A stretch of 39,208 bases of DNA from Pseudomonadota bacterium (GTDB lineage Bacteria > Desulfobacterota > Desulfobulbia > Desulfobulbales > SURF-16): the NCBI GenBank assembly GCA_018816555.1, contig JAHIVT010000112.1, positions 1 through 39,208 on the forward strand. The letters are read 5' to 3'. A model generated the notes under the pieces. That model did not search any database, was not told where the DNA came from, and worked only from the letters and a program-made list of their open reading frames with translations. Each line of letters opens with the position of its first letter. Position 1 is the stretch's first letter. Below, one piece after another: positions 16,810-25,332 of this stretch. The position numbers and the translations under genes are program-made.

Positions 16810-17367
16810 CTATTGTGTTTGCCAGCGTTGCCTTTCTGCCGCGGCCTTCAGCAGGCGGAAGATCTCTTTGCTGAGCGCCGCCTTGCGGCTGCGGGTGTAG
16901 CGCCAGGCGGAAACGCGGATCGCGTCCAGGTCGAGGTCGGGAAAGAGTTCGGCGGCGGACTCCAGGGCTGGACTGTGCCACTGGCGGTCAAGCTCCTCCT
17001 GCACCGCCATGGCATCCCGGGACGCGGCAATGGCGTCATTGATAATGTTGTCCCGCAGATTTTCCAGTTCGTGAAATTCCTTTCTCTGCTGCAGGTGCGA
17101 GCCCTTTTTCTCGGTGAGAAAATCAAACAGCGGGCCGGGGTCCATTTCACGCAGATTCTTGGTAAGGTACTTTATCTGTCTCTTTCTGGCTCCGGCCTTG
17201 AGATCCCGGGCTGTTAAGATTTCGTTTTTGAGGAAGTCCTCGCAGGGCAGTTTCTTGATCTCCTGGGGGGAGAGGTCCACCAGTTCCGTGGCCAGTTCTT
17301 CGAGGTTCTTGGCGCGCCGTTTTTTTTCCGATTTAGACAGGGAATATTCCATTATTTTAGTTGCCAT
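16810..17367 (-). CDS. darP: Ribosome biogenesis factor DarP/YjgA (DUF615)
   Basis: The 185-residue protein matches the YjgA/DUF615 family in length and pattern. It has the basic SKSEKKRRAKNLEELATELV start (about 10-29), the LxxLPxEDFLKNEIL-like stretch, and the GARKRQIKYLTKNLREMD motif (about 68-85), followed by helical segments. In E. coli DarP helps mature the 50S subunit. No N-terminal signal is seen. The gene is divergent from the iron alcohol dehydrogenase across a 110-base gap and heads the minus-strand group. Confidence 0.85.
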   Translation of the reverse strand: MATKIMEYSLSKSEKKRRAKNLEELATELVDLSPQEIKKLPCEDFLKNEILTARDLKAGARKRQIKYLTKNLREMDPGPLFDFLTEKKGSHLQQRKEFHELENLRDNIINDAIAASRDAMAVQEELDRQWHSPALESAAELFPDLDLDAIRVSAWRYTRSRKAALSKEIFRLLKAAAERQRWQTQ

Positions 17368-17477
17368 CTCTCTTTGGGCTACGGTAGTATGAAAAGCTTA
17401 AGGTTTAATCTGCAATGTAACCTTAAAGTGGCTGAGGAAGCAAAGATTTATTTTTCTCTTGAGAAAAGGAACCAAGT

Positions 17478-18647
17478 ATGACAGCGCGAAAATTCACCGT
17501 CACCCAACCCACCCAGATCCGGTTTGGCGTTGGCGCTATTAATGATCTGGCCCAGGCCGTCCAGGATCTGGGCGGCAAAAAGGTATTACTCGTTGTTGAC
17601 CCGAATCTCAAAGGCGTGGGCCTGCTTGGCAGCATAACCGGGCCGCTTGACACCAGTGGTGTGAAATATGAGATTTTTGATCATGTTGATCCGGAGCCGG
17701 GCCTGAAGCTGGCGGATGAGGGGACAGCCCTGGCCGCCAAAACAGGGTGTGACTGTGTCATCGGTGTGGGCGGCGGATCAGCCATGGATGTGGCCAAGGC
17801 CGTCAGCATCCTGCTCACCAACGGCGGCAAGGCGGAAGATTATCTGGGGCTTGGCAAGATCAAGAAACCCGGTGTACCCAAGATCATGGTGCCCACCACC
17901 GCCGGTACCGGGGCGGAAGTAACCTTTACCGCTGTTTTCATCAACGAGAAAACCAAAAGCAAAGGCGGCATGAACGGCGATCCTCTTTATCCGGATATTG
18001 CCGTGCTGGACCCTGCTCTTACCCTTACCCTGCCCAGGCAGGTGACCGCTGCCCCGGGTATCGACGCCTTCACCCATGCCCTGGAGGCCTTTGTCTCCAC
18101 CCAGTCTCATACCATCTCCGATATGTACGCCCTGGAGGCCATTTCGCTGATCAGCGGCAATCTGGCCATGGCCTATGCCAACGGCGGAAATCTTGAGGCC
18201 CGCACCGCCATGCTCATGGGCAGTCTGCTGGGCGGCAAGGCCCTGGCCACCGCCGGCGTGGGACTGGTCCATGCCATGGCCTACCCTCTGGGCGGCATGT
18301 TCAATATCCCCCATGGCCTGGCCAACGCGGTGTTGCTGCCCTTTGTGGTTGATTACAACATCATCGGCAATCCGGAAAAATTCGCCCGCGTTGCCGCTGT
18401 CATGGGCTATGATGTCGATGATCTGCCCCTGCGCGAGGCGGGCCAGGTAGCGGTTGAGGCGGTGTATGATCTTAACGGCGATGTGGAGATTCCCCGGAGC
18501 CTCGACGAACTCGGCATCCCGGCCGACCAGATTCCGGAAATGGCCCGCATCGCCCTGACCGTCACCCGGCCGGTGGAGAACAATCCCCGCAAGCCCAGCC
18601 TGGAGGATGTGATCCGGGTCTATGAGATTGCCCATAAGGGCTGGTAA
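17478..18647 (+). CDS. Iron-containing alcohol dehydrogenase (candidate KdnB)
   Basis: The 389-residue protein is a complete type III alcohol dehydrogenase. The NAD-binding loop GGGSAMDVAK is at 98-107, and the expected metal ligands are D196, H200, H265 and H279 (in GIDAFTH, HAMAYP and HGLANA). The start has AAAGGA upstream. The family covers alcohol, lactaldehyde and propanediol dehydrogenases, and also KdnB, which oxidises the 8-hydroxyl of Kdo. The next plus-strand gene resembles KdnA and the third is KdsB, so the 8-amino-Kdo role is plausible. The sequence alone does not fix the substrate. A 355-base repeat-filled gap separates it from the aminotransferase, so co-transcription is uncertain. 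Confidence 0.85.
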   Translation: MTARKFTVTQPTQIRFGVGAINDLAQAVQDLGGKKVLLVVDPNLKGVGLLGSITGPLDTSGVKYEIFDHVDPEPGLKLADEGTALAAKTGCDCVIGVGGGSAMDVAKAVSILLTNGGKAEDYLGLGKIKKPGVPKIMVPTTAGTGAEVTFTAVFINEKTKSKGGMNGDPLYPDIAVLDPALTLTLPRQVTAAPGIDAFTHALEAFVSTQSHTISDMYALEAISLISGNLAMAYANGGNLEARTAMLMGSLLGGKALATAGVGLVHAMAYPLGGMFNIPHGLANAVLLPFVVDYNIIGNPEKFARVAAVMGYDVDDLPLREAGQVAVEAVYDLNGDVEIPRSLDELGIPADQIPEMARIALTVTRPVENNPRKPSLEDVIRVYEIAHKGW

Positions 18648-18649
18648 AA

Positions 18650-18685
18650 AACTTGTCTTACAGGTCCAACTGGTCTGCTTGTCTA
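18650..18685 (-). repeat. 9-base tandem array, minus-strand half
   Basis: Read on the minus strand this stretch gives units AGACAAGC, AGACCAGTT, GGACCTGTA and AGACAAGTT. These are the same family as the forward array at 18904-18992. The two halves face each other across the REP palindrome pair. Confidence 0.7.
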
Positions 18686-18692
18686 ACTGATC

Positions 18693-18730
18693 AAAAGCGG
18701 GAACAATAATAACACGGTGTTTCCGCTTTT
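18693..18730 (+). terminator. Possible terminator hairpin after the alcohol dehydrogenase
   Basis: AAAAGCGGGAACA and TGTTTCCGCTTTT pair with one mismatch and end in TTTT. The hairpin lies 46 bases after the dehydrogenase stop. Half of it (AAGCGGGAACAA) is also found beside the REP copy at 3484, so it may instead belong to the repeat. Confidence 0.4.
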
Positions 18731-18743
18731 GAAAGTTTCGGGG

Positions 18744-18813
18744 GTAGGAGCGGGCCTTGCCCGCGATAACGGCTTTCGCCATGACAAAGGTCGCGGGCAA
18801 GGCCCGCTCCTAC
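18744..18813. repeat. REP-like palindrome pair (REPIN), copy 2
   Basis: Perfect 23-base inverted arms lie at 18744-18766 and 18791-18813 and differ from copy 1 at one position per arm (CTTG for CATG). The loop matches the loop of copy 1 only when one of them is reverse-complemented (CCTTTG...CGTTA). The outer flanks (GAAAGTT left, GCAGGAAG right) match in direct orientation. The core therefore appears inverted relative to copy 1. Confidence 0.85.
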
Positions 18814-18903
18814 CGCAGGAAGATAGATCAGTTAGCTGAATATGCGACCCGAGCCGTCATTACGGGCAAGCGAAGCGCGACCCGAAATCCATTGTGACTC
18901 TTC

Positions 18904-18992
18904 GGACCAGCAAGACTAGTAAGACTAACCAGACCAATAAGACTAACCGACAAGTAATACCAGTCGGACCAATAAGACCAGTAAGGCCAATA
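18904..18992 (+). repeat. 9-base tandem array (AGACCAATA-like), forward half
   Basis: About ten degenerate 9-base units run from 18904 to 18992 (GGACCAGCA, AGACTAGTA, AGACTAACC, AGACCAATA, AGACTAACC, then one 8-base slip, then GGACCAATA, AGACCAGTA, AGGCCAATA). The final unit runs directly into GGAG, the ribosome-binding site of the aminotransferase gene. Confidence 0.85.
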
Positions 18993-19002
18993 GGAGAAAA
19001 GC

Positions 19003-20205
19003 ATGCCAGGTTTTGAGGTTTTTGGAGAGGAAGAGAAAAAAGAGATTCTGGAGGTGCTGGATACCGGCGTCCTCTTTCGCTATGAGTTTCCCGAGCAGCG
19101 GCGCGGGGTTTACAAGGTCCGCACCTTTGAAGAAAATTTTGCCCGCTACTGCGGGGTGAAGCATGCCCAGGCCGTCACCTCGGGTACCTCGGCCCTGAAG
19201 GTTGCCCTGACCGCTTTGGGCGTTGGGCCGGGAGACGAGGTGATCACCCAGTGTTTCACCTTTGTCGCCACCTGGGAGGCGATTTTTGACGTGGGCGCGG
19301 TGCCGGTCTTTGCCGAAGTGGACGAAACACTGAACATGGACCCCAATGATCTGGAGAAAAAGATCACCAGTCGGACCAAATGCATTGTCCCGGTGCACAT
19401 GCTGGGAGCACAGGCCCGCATCAGAGAGATCAAGGCCATTGCCGACAGACACAACATCCCGGTGCTGGAAGACACTGCCCAGGCAGCAGGCGGCTCGCTT
19501 GACGGCAAACGGCTGGGGACATTCGGGGCCTGCGGCACCTTTTCCTTTGACGCGGTGAAGACCATGACCACCGGGGAAGGCGGCATGATCATCACCGATG
19601 ACGAGAAGCTGTGGCGCGACATGTCCGAATACCATGATCACGGCCATGACCATGTGCCGAACCCGGGCACCCGGGGAGGCGAGGGCCGCAATTTCATCGG
19701 CTTTAACTTCCGTATGATGGAACTGCAGGGCGCCATCGGCATCGCCCAGCTGGCCAAACTGGATGACATGATCAGCAGCCAGAAGAAGAACAAGGCGGCA
19801 TTGAAGGCGGCCATCGCCAAAATAAAGGGCGTGACCTTCCGCACCATTCTCGATGAACAGGGTGATTCCGCGACCTTTATCGGCTTTTTCCTGCCTGACG
19901 GTGCCAAGGCCAAGGCGGTGAACGCCGTGCTTGCCGCAAACGGCGCGGGCGCCATTGCCTTTGGTGCCAATACCTGGCATTTTTATCCCAAATGGGAGCA
20001 TCTGCTGGCCGGCTCCACTCTGGCCAAATCAGGCTGGCCCTTTGCCGGTCCTGACGGCAAGCGCCGGGTGGTCTATGACAAGGACGCCCTGCCTGTCTCC
20101 GCCGCCCTGATGGACCGCTTGCTGGTGTACCAGGTTCCGGTGAAACTCTCAGAGCAGCGGCTGGCCCAGATGGTTGCCGCCTTGGACAAGGCGGCACAGA
20201 TTTGA
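19003..20205 (+). CDS. kdnA: DegT-family PLP aminotransferase, KdnA-like (8-amino-Kdo synthesis)
   Basis: The 400-residue protein is a DegT/DnrJ/EryC1/StrS aminotransferase. SGTSAL (60-65) is the phosphate-binding loop, D157 lies in LEDTAQA, and K186 in FSFDAVKTMTTGEGG is the PLP lysine. The opening MPGFEVFGEEEKKEI, the FRYEF segment and the DHGHDHV motif near 208-216 resemble, from memory, Shewanella KdnA. KdnA aminates 8-oxo-Kdo to 8-amino-Kdo. An iron dehydrogenase upstream (KdnB class) and kdsB downstream agree with that. AGGAG lies just before the start. Other sugar aminotransferases of this family are the alternative. Confidence 0.78.
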   Translation: MPGFEVFGEEEKKEILEVLDTGVLFRYEFPEQRRGVYKVRTFEENFARYCGVKHAQAVTSGTSALKVALTALGVGPGDEVITQCFTFVATWEAIFDVGAVPVFAEVDETLNMDPNDLEKKITSRTKCIVPVHMLGAQARIREIKAIADRHNIPVLEDTAQAAGGSLDGKRLGTFGACGTFSFDAVKTMTTGEGGMIITDDEKLWRDMSEYHDHGHDHVPNPGTRGGEGRNFIGFNFRMMELQGAIGIAQLAKLDDMISSQKKNKAALKAAIAKIKGVTFRTILDEQGDSATFIGFFLPDGAKAKAVNAVLAANGAGAIAFGANTWHFYPKWEHLLAGSTLAKSGWPFAGPDGKRRVVYDKDALPVSAALMDRLLVYQVPVKLSEQRLAQMVAALDKAAQI

Positions 20206-20208
20206 GGG

Positions 20209-20288
20209 AATGTTCCAACGTTTAAGCGTTCCAGCGTTCTAACGTTCTAACGTTTAAGCGTTTAAACGTTGGATCGCTTAAACGGTTT
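20209..20288. repeat. 8-base tandem array (AACGTTNN), array 1
   Basis: Ten consecutive 8-base units with no slip fill the gap between two convergent genes: AATGTTCC, AACGTTTA, AGCGTTCC, AGCGTTCT, AACGTTCT, AACGTTTA, AGCGTTTA, AACGTTGG, ATCGCTTA, AACGGTTT. The six-base core is palindromic, and the last two bases vary freely. The array begins three bases after the aminotransferase stop and ends at the rsmJ stop codon. Confidence 0.9.
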
Positions 20289-21071
20289 TCACCCCAGGTA
20301 GATGTCAAACCGGCTGTTTTTGCCGTTGATGACAAAGGCAGGTTTTCTGTCGTCCAGGGTGGGCGCCCCTTGGGGGCGTTTGACCACCACTCTTACCCCC
20401 TGATGGCTGAGCGCCCAGTCAAGCAGCAGGCAGGCGTCGCTATCGTCGCCCACCAGGGCGCGGACCAGGCGCATCTCCTTTTTGACCAGGGCGCTTTTGC
20501 TGCGGTGCGGGTACATGGGGTCCAGATAGATGACATCCGGAGCCGGGGCAAGGTGGTTCAGGGTCAGGCAGTCGGCATGGATGATCCGCATGCGGGCAAC
20601 AATGGCTGCCAGTTCCGGGTCCCGGGCTGCCCGCGCCAGACCGTCTTCCAGCAGGGCGGCGATAATGGCTGAACGTTCCACCAGCAGCACCCGGCAGCCG
20701 AGGCTTGCCAGGATGAAGCTGTCCCGGCCGAGTCCGGCGGTGGCGTCAAGCACCGAGGGGCAGCGGTTGGCCTTGAGCCCCACCGCCCGTGCCAGGGCCT
20801 CTTTCCTGCCGCCGCCGAATTGTCTTCTGTAGCGCAGGGCGCCACTGGTGAAATCGACAAAAACCGGACCAGGGGCATGGGCGTCTGTCTGCCTCAGCTC
20901 CAGTCTGTCGCCGGTCACGGCCAGCAGAAAATCGCAGGCCCCCATATCCCCCAGGACCGGGATTGTCAGTTGGGCTGCCAGCTTTTCCGCCTGGTCTTTA
21001 TGTTGGTCATCCTCACAGACCAGGGCGATTTTTGCGGTTGTCTCAGGCATTGGGGCTTTGGCTGTTTGCAC
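20289..21071 (-). CDS. rsmJ: 16S rRNA m2G1516 methyltransferase RsmJ
   Basis: The 260-residue protein fits the RsmJ (YhiQ) family. FGGGRKEALARAVGLK at about 85-100, the SAM-site LDATAGLGRDSF (108-119), and the YLDPMYPHRSKSALVKKEM motif near 184-202 are characteristic. The tail carries VVVKRPQGAP. The enzyme methylates G1516 of 16S rRNA. The reading frame opens with GTG at 21071, and an ATG seven codons later may be the true start. Neither has a clear ribosome-binding site. It lies opposite to, and between, the kdnA-like and kdsB genes, and AACGTTNN arrays bound this two-gene block. Confidence 0.9.
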   Translation of the reverse strand: MQTAKAPMPETTAKIALVCEDDQHKDQAEKLAAQLTIPVLGDMGACDFLLAVTGDRLELRQTDAHAPGPVFVDFTSGALRYRRQFGGGRKEALARAVGLKANRCPSVLDATAGLGRDSFILASLGCRVLLVERSAIIAALLEDGLARAARDPELAAIVARMRIIHADCLTLNHLAPAPDVIYLDPMYPHRSKSALVKKEMRLVRALVGDDSDACLLLDWALSHQGVRVVVKRPQGAPTLDDRKPAFVINGKNSRFDIYLG

Positions 21072-21133
21072 TGACGGGTGAAATGGTTACGCCGTCAATA
21101 CAGATTAAACGAATGTGAATTTAATATATTATT

Positions 21134-21901
21134 ATGGACTTACAACATAAGCTGGAACCCAAAGTGGTGGCCATTATCCCGGCCCGCTATTACTCTAATC
21201 GGTTTGAGGGAAAACCTTTAGCGAAAATTAAGGGCAAGCCGATGATTCAGCATGTCTATGAGCGTGCCATGGAGGCGCCTATCCTTTCCCGGGTGGCGGT
21301 GGCCACCGATGATGAGCGCATTGCCGACTGTATCCGCAGTTTTGGCGGCGAGGTTGTCATGACCCGCCCTGATCATGCCTCGGGCACCGACAGGCTGGCG
21401 GAGGCAGCGTCCCTTATGGATGTGCCGGAGCAGGATGTGGTGGTGAACATCCAGGGGGATCAGCCGCTTTTTCCGGTGGAGGTGGTGGAGCAGGTGGCAC
21501 GGCCCCTGCTCGATGATCCGGCCCTGCCCATGGCCACCCTGATCTATCAGATCATCCGCAAGGAGGAGATCGATGACCCCAATCATGTCAAAACGGTTTT
21601 TGACCGCCATGGCATGGCGCTCTATTTTTCCCGGGCATCCATCCCCTACCAGCGGGACCCTGAGCATCCGCCACCACCGACCTATTATAAACACCTGGGC
21701 TTCTATGCCTACCGCAAGGGCTTTCTGCTCACCTTTGTCAGTCTGCCGGAAGGGGAGTGGGAGCGTTTTGAAAAGCTTGAGCAGCTCAGGGCTCTGGAAT
21801 ACGGTTACCGGATCAAGGTGGTGCTGACCGAGCATGATTCCATTGAGGTGGATACGCCCAAGGATCTGGCTCGGGTGGAGGAGATGTTGAAAAACGTTTG
21901 A
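21134..21901 (+). CDS. kdsB: 3-deoxy-manno-octulosonate cytidylyltransferase (KdsB)
   Basis: The 255-residue protein is a KdsB-family nucleotidyltransferase that makes CMP-Kdo or CMP-8-amino-Kdo from CTP. It has VVAIIPARYYSNRFEGKPLA (11-30), GKPMIQHVYERA (34-45), VATDD (about 57-61), NIQGDQPL (near 107-114) and the final HDSIEVDTPKDLARVE. The RYYSNRFEG loop is slightly off the usual RYGSTRLPG form. No ribosome-binding site is visible ahead of the ATG; a TATATT sits just upstream, so a short leader is possible. Its position next to kdnA suggests it is the 8-amino-Kdo-activating form, which cannot be proven from sequence. Confidence 0.88.
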   Translation: MDLQHKLEPKVVAIIPARYYSNRFEGKPLAKIKGKPMIQHVYERAMEAPILSRVAVATDDERIADCIRSFGGEVVMTRPDHASGTDRLAEAASLMDVPEQDVVVNIQGDQPLFPVEVVEQVARPLLDDPALPMATLIYQIIRKEEIDDPNHVKTVFDRHGMALYFSRASIPYQRDPEHPPPPTYYKHLGFYAYRKGFLLTFVSLPEGEWERFEKLEQLRALEYGYRIKVVLTEHDSIEVDTPKDLARVEEMLKNV

Positions 21902-21980
21902 GCGCTCAAACGCTTAAACGCTGGAACGTTGAAACGTTGGAACGCTATCATGCTGAAACGTTTAAACGTTGAAACGATTA
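21893..21980. repeat. 8-base tandem array (AACGTTNN), array 2
   Basis: Eleven 8-base units without a slip run from inside the last codons of kdsB to just before the mdh ribosome-binding site: AACGTTTG, AGCGCTCA, AACGCTTA, AACGCTGG, AACGTTGA, AACGTTGG, AACGCTAT, CATGCTGA, AACGTTTA, AACGTTGA, AACGATTA. The stop codon of kdsB lies within the first two units. Confidence 0.9.
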
Positions 21981-21998
21981 ACTAAAAAGGAAATGATA

Positions 21999-22925
21999 AT
22001 GCGTAATAAAGTAACGATTATAGGTGCGGGAAATGTAGGGGCCACGGCGGCCCATTGGGCTGCCAGCCGCAGGCTCGGTGATATTGTGCTGCTTGATGTG
22101 GTGGAGGGCGTGCCCCAGGGCAAGGCCCTTGATCTGCTGCAGGCCGGGCCGGTTGACGGCTTTTCCGGCCGCATCACCGGCAGCAATGATTATGCCGATT
22201 CCGCCGGTTCCGATGTGGTCATCATTACCGCAGGTCTTGCCCGCAAGCCGGGCATGTCCCGCGATGATCTGCTGGCCAAGAACGTGGCCATCGTCAAATC
22301 ATGCGCGGAGAACGCGGCCAAGCATTCTCCCAACGCCGTGCTCATCGTGGTGACCAACCCCATCGACGCCATGGTCTATACCGCCTTCAAGGTATCGGGA
22401 TTTCCTAAAAACAGGGTGGTGGGCATGGCAGGCGTGCTGGATTCGGCCCGTTACCGCACCTTCCTGGCCGAGGCCCTGGGGGTTGCCCCCCGGGATGTCA
22501 ATGCCATGGTCATGGGCATCCACGGCGATAACATGCTGCCCCTGGTGCGGCTGGCCAATGTGGCCGGCATCCCGGTCACCGATCTGCTGGACGAAGATCA
22601 GTTGGCCGCCATTGTCACACGCACCCAGCATGGCGGCGCCGAGATCGTCAATCATCTGAAAACCGGCTCCGCCTTTTATACGCCGGGTCTGGCTGCCGTG
22701 GAAATGGCCGAGGCCATTTTGACCGACAGCAAGCGGGTGCTGCCCTGCGCCGCCTATGTGGAAGGGGAGTTCGGTGTCTCCGGCTGTTTTCTCGGCGTAC
22801 CGGTTGTTCTGGGCTCCGGCGGGGTGGAAAGGATTGTGGAATTTGCCCTGACCGACGATGAAAAGAAGGCCCTGGCCGAATCCGAGGTTGCCGTGCGCAA
22901 GCAGATGGCAGCCACCGGCCTGTAA
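21999..22925 (+). CDS. mdh: Malate dehydrogenase (NAD-dependent, LDH-like class)
   Basis: The 308-residue protein interconverts malate and oxaloacetate. GAGNVGATA (9-17) is the NAD loop, D33 favours NAD over NADP, R82 and R88 in ARKPGMSR plus R151 in LDSARYR bind the dicarboxylate, D148 pairs with the catalytic H175 in MGIHGDNM. R82 instead of Gln is what separates malate from lactate enzymes. ATG at 21999 is chosen because AAAAAGGA lies about eight bases before it. An in-frame ATG at 21993 is too close to it, and a TTG at 21969 falls inside the tandem array. Together with the biotin carboxylase pair, the window supplies both oxaloacetate formation and its reduction. Confidence 0.93.
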   Translation: MRNKVTIIGAGNVGATAAHWAASRRLGDIVLLDVVEGVPQGKALDLLQAGPVDGFSGRITGSNDYADSAGSDVVIITAGLARKPGMSRDDLLAKNVAIVKSCAENAAKHSPNAVLIVVTNPIDAMVYTAFKVSGFPKNRVVGMAGVLDSARYRTFLAEALGVAPRDVNAMVMGIHGDNMLPLVRLANVAGIPVTDLLDEDQLAAIVTRTQHGGAEIVNHLKTGSAFYTPGLAAVEMAEAILTDSKRVLPCAAYVEGEFGVSGCFLGVPVVLGSGGVERIVEFALTDDEKKALAESEVAVRKQMAATGL

Positions 22926-23052
22926 CATCCCCTGCGGTGGACATGTCCTGTGCACCGATTCTTGCGTTAACTTTTGTCCTGCGGCGCGCTGAGGGCTCAG
23001 ATTCATCTGCAGTCCCTCAGTGCCTTTGATATCAGCTTACCCTGTTGCAACT

Positions 23053-25332
23053 ATGGTTCAATTAGTGGACGATCCTGTATCGATACGTGTAAAACAGCTG
23101 GAAAAGAACAGAATTTTTCCTCTGGATCTTGTTCAACGCCGCAATCTGGTGGAAAAGCTCATTGAGCTGGTGCTGGTGGGTCCGCCCCCGGCTCCTCCCC
23201 ATATCACCGCCTCCCTGGAAGATATGGCGGCCAGCCTGTGCAATGTTGATACGTCCAAGCTCCGGGTGGTGGTGCTCGGCGGGGGCAGCGGCCTGTCCAC
23301 GGTTATCGGCGGTGACAGCCGTCAGACCGATTGGCCGGCTGACCCGTTCCAGGGCATGAAAAGGCTCTTTCCCCATACCACCTCCATTGTCTGCGTCACC
23401 GATGACGGCGGCTCCACCGGCGAACTGCTGAAGGATCTGCCTATCATTGCCTTGGGGGATATCCGTCATGTGCTGCTTTCTTCCATCAGCTACAAGATAC
23501 TGAGCGAAACTTACCGGCTGACCGGTGAAGAGTCCCGCCAGACCGCGGAGATCCTGCACAGTCTTTTTAATGTCCGTTTCGACAAACGTCCGGCATCGGT
23601 CAATGATCTGCTGACCGACTGTCTGTCGCTTTCCGGTTTGCCCATCAAAATGGCCGGTGAACTTTTTGCCCTGCTGGATTCCCTGTTTAGCGATCTGCGT
23701 TTATTGCAGCTGCTGGAGAGGCCGCACTGCCTGGGAAATCTGCTGCTTGCCGCGGCGATTTACCAGGGCATCGACAATGCAATCACCGTATCGCCTGCGG
23801 ATTTGCTGGCCGGCATTAACCGGCTGGCAAAATTGATCGGCGCCCGGGAGGGAGGCGTGCTGCCCTGTACCACCACACCGGCCCATCTTCGGGTGCTGTA
23901 CAGTAACGGGGTGGTGGTCAGCGGGGAAAACAAGACCTCCACGGCCAGGCGTAATACCGCAATCGACCGGGTTTTTGTCGAGTTTGTTGATGAGCCGGTT
24001 GTGCCGCCCGAGGTGATGGACGCCATCAGCGGGGCTGACATCATCGTGTTTGCCCCGGGCAGTCTCTACACCAGCATTATCCCCATTCTGCAGGTTCCGG
24101 GACTGGTTCAGGCGGTGCGGGAAAATGAACATGCCCTGAAGATTCTGGTGGCCAACCTGTGGATCCAGAAAGGGGAAACCGATCTGGTGCTGGAGGATCC
24201 GCGCCGCCGCTTCTATGTTTCCGATTTGATCAACGCCTATCACCGCAATATCCCCGGCGGGGTGGCCGATCTTTTTGAGCAGGTGATGCTGGTCGGTCTG
24301 CAGGACATTCCCGGCAATATCCTGCAGAGCTATGCGGTGGAGGATAAGGTGCCCATCTATCTGGACCGGGGCAAGGTCTGGCAGATGGGGTTTGCTCCGG
24401 TGGAGGCGCGGATCTTTTCGGAAGCGGAGCTCAAAGAACGAAAGGTGCGGCATGATCCGGCCTCCCTGGCCAAGGCGATCAAAATCATCTGGGCGGTACG
24501 GGATAGCATCCCCCGGGAGGTCAAGGCCAATCTGCCGGCAGCCTACCGGATCAAACATTCCTGCCGAAGAGACCATCTGACCCTTGACCGGCGCAGAAAT
24601 CTTTTTGTCCGCCGTCTGCAGACCTGGGAGATTGACCGAAAGATCAGAAATCAGCTGGAGGATATCTTCTGGCGGCATACCGATATCCTCCTTGAGCATC
24701 TTGATCATGTCAAAGGCCTGCTGCTGGTGAAAAAAGAGCAGTGGCAGCGCAGCATGCGGTGGGACAGTGTCTTTTCCTATTATGATCCGGTTGACTGCCT
24801 GATAAAGGTCAGGGAGGATATCCTCCCTGATCGATCGGTGTTCGAGTGTGCCGTGCTCGTTGCCCTGGGTCAGGCGCTGCTGGGCAACTATGCGGCCGGC
24901 AAGGAAGTGCTGCCGGTGGAGCAGGATGGCCTGTTGCTGGGCAAGGTGTATCGGCTCACCCTGGAACCGGAAGAGACGCGGCGCTGCTATTTTTCCACCG
25001 GCGAGCTGGCCCGTTTTCTGCGCATGGTACGCATGAACCAGGCTGCAGACAATGAGCTGCTCTACACCCGGCTGATCAGCGGCTCGGAAGGGTTCACCCC
25101 GCCGGGCATGCTGATGGGACTGATCTATGCCTGGTACCTTGACAGCCGGTATGTCTCCAATATCGAATACAAGATGGCCATCACCCGTATTCCCATGACC
25201 GGCATGGTCAGGGAGCAGGTGAGAATGCTCAACCGCCGCATGGATACCATTGATTTCTTCCGCAAGGTGGTTTTCCGCCACACCTCCCCGGTCTTTGAGG
25301 AACAGCTGGTGATGGTCGATGAAACTCAGTGA
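23053..25332 (+). CDS. YvcK/CofD-like protein with long C-terminal extension
   Basis: The first 450 or so residues are a CofD/YvcK (PF01933) domain. It has VVVLGGGSGLSTVIGG, VCVTDDGGSTGELL, ALGDIRHVLL and the FAPGSLYTSIIPIL motif, about 335 residues into the protein. YvcK relatives bind UDP-sugars and are linked to gluconeogenesis and cell shape. About 300 extra C-terminal residues, rich in Arg, Tyr and Leu, match nothing recognised. A typical YvcK is 310-450 residues. The frame opens with GTG at 23020. ATG at 23053 is preferred, although no clear ribosome-binding site is seen. The PrmA-like gene overlaps its 3' end by 14 bases. A CofD-like member of the delta-proteobacterial GAK system is an alternative name, but no ATP-grasp partner is nearby. 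Confidence 0.75.
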   Translation: MVQLVDDPVSIRVKQLEKNRIFPLDLVQRRNLVEKLIELVLVGPPPAPPHITASLEDMAASLCNVDTSKLRVVVLGGGSGLSTVIGGDSRQTDWPADPFQGMKRLFPHTTSIVCVTDDGGSTGELLKDLPIIALGDIRHVLLSSISYKILSETYRLTGEESRQTAEILHSLFNVRFDKRPASVNDLLTDCLSLSGLPIKMAGELFALLDSLFSDLRLLQLLERPHCLGNLLLAAAIYQGIDNAITVSPADLLAGINRLAKLIGAREGGVLPCTTTPAHLRVLYSNGVVVSGENKTSTARRNTAIDRVFVEFVDEPVVPPEVMDAISGADIIVFAPGSLYTSIIPILQVPGLVQAVRENEHALKILVANLWIQKGETDLVLEDPRRRFYVSDLINAYHRNIPGGVADLFEQVMLVGLQDIPGNILQSYAVEDKVPIYLDRGKVWQMGFAPVEARIFSEAELKERKVRHDPASLAKAIKIIWAVRDSIPREVKANLPAAYRIKHSCRRDHLTLDRRRNLFVRRLQTWEIDRKIRNQLEDIFWRHTDILLEHLDHVKGLLLVKKEQWQRSMRWDSVFSYYDPVDCLIKVREDILPDRSVFECAVLVALGQALLGNYAAGKEVLPVEQDGLLLGKVYRLTLEPEETRRCYFSTGELARFLRMVRMNQAADNELLYTRLISGSEGFTPPGMLMGLIYAWYLDSRYVSNIEYKMAITRIPMTGMVREQVRMLNRRMDTIDFFRKVVFRHTSPVFEEQLVMVDETQ

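Noticed and set aside
20209-20288. Tandem array as a CRISPR
   Set aside because: Units are 8 bases, contiguous and degenerate, with no spacers of 30 bases and no cas genes.
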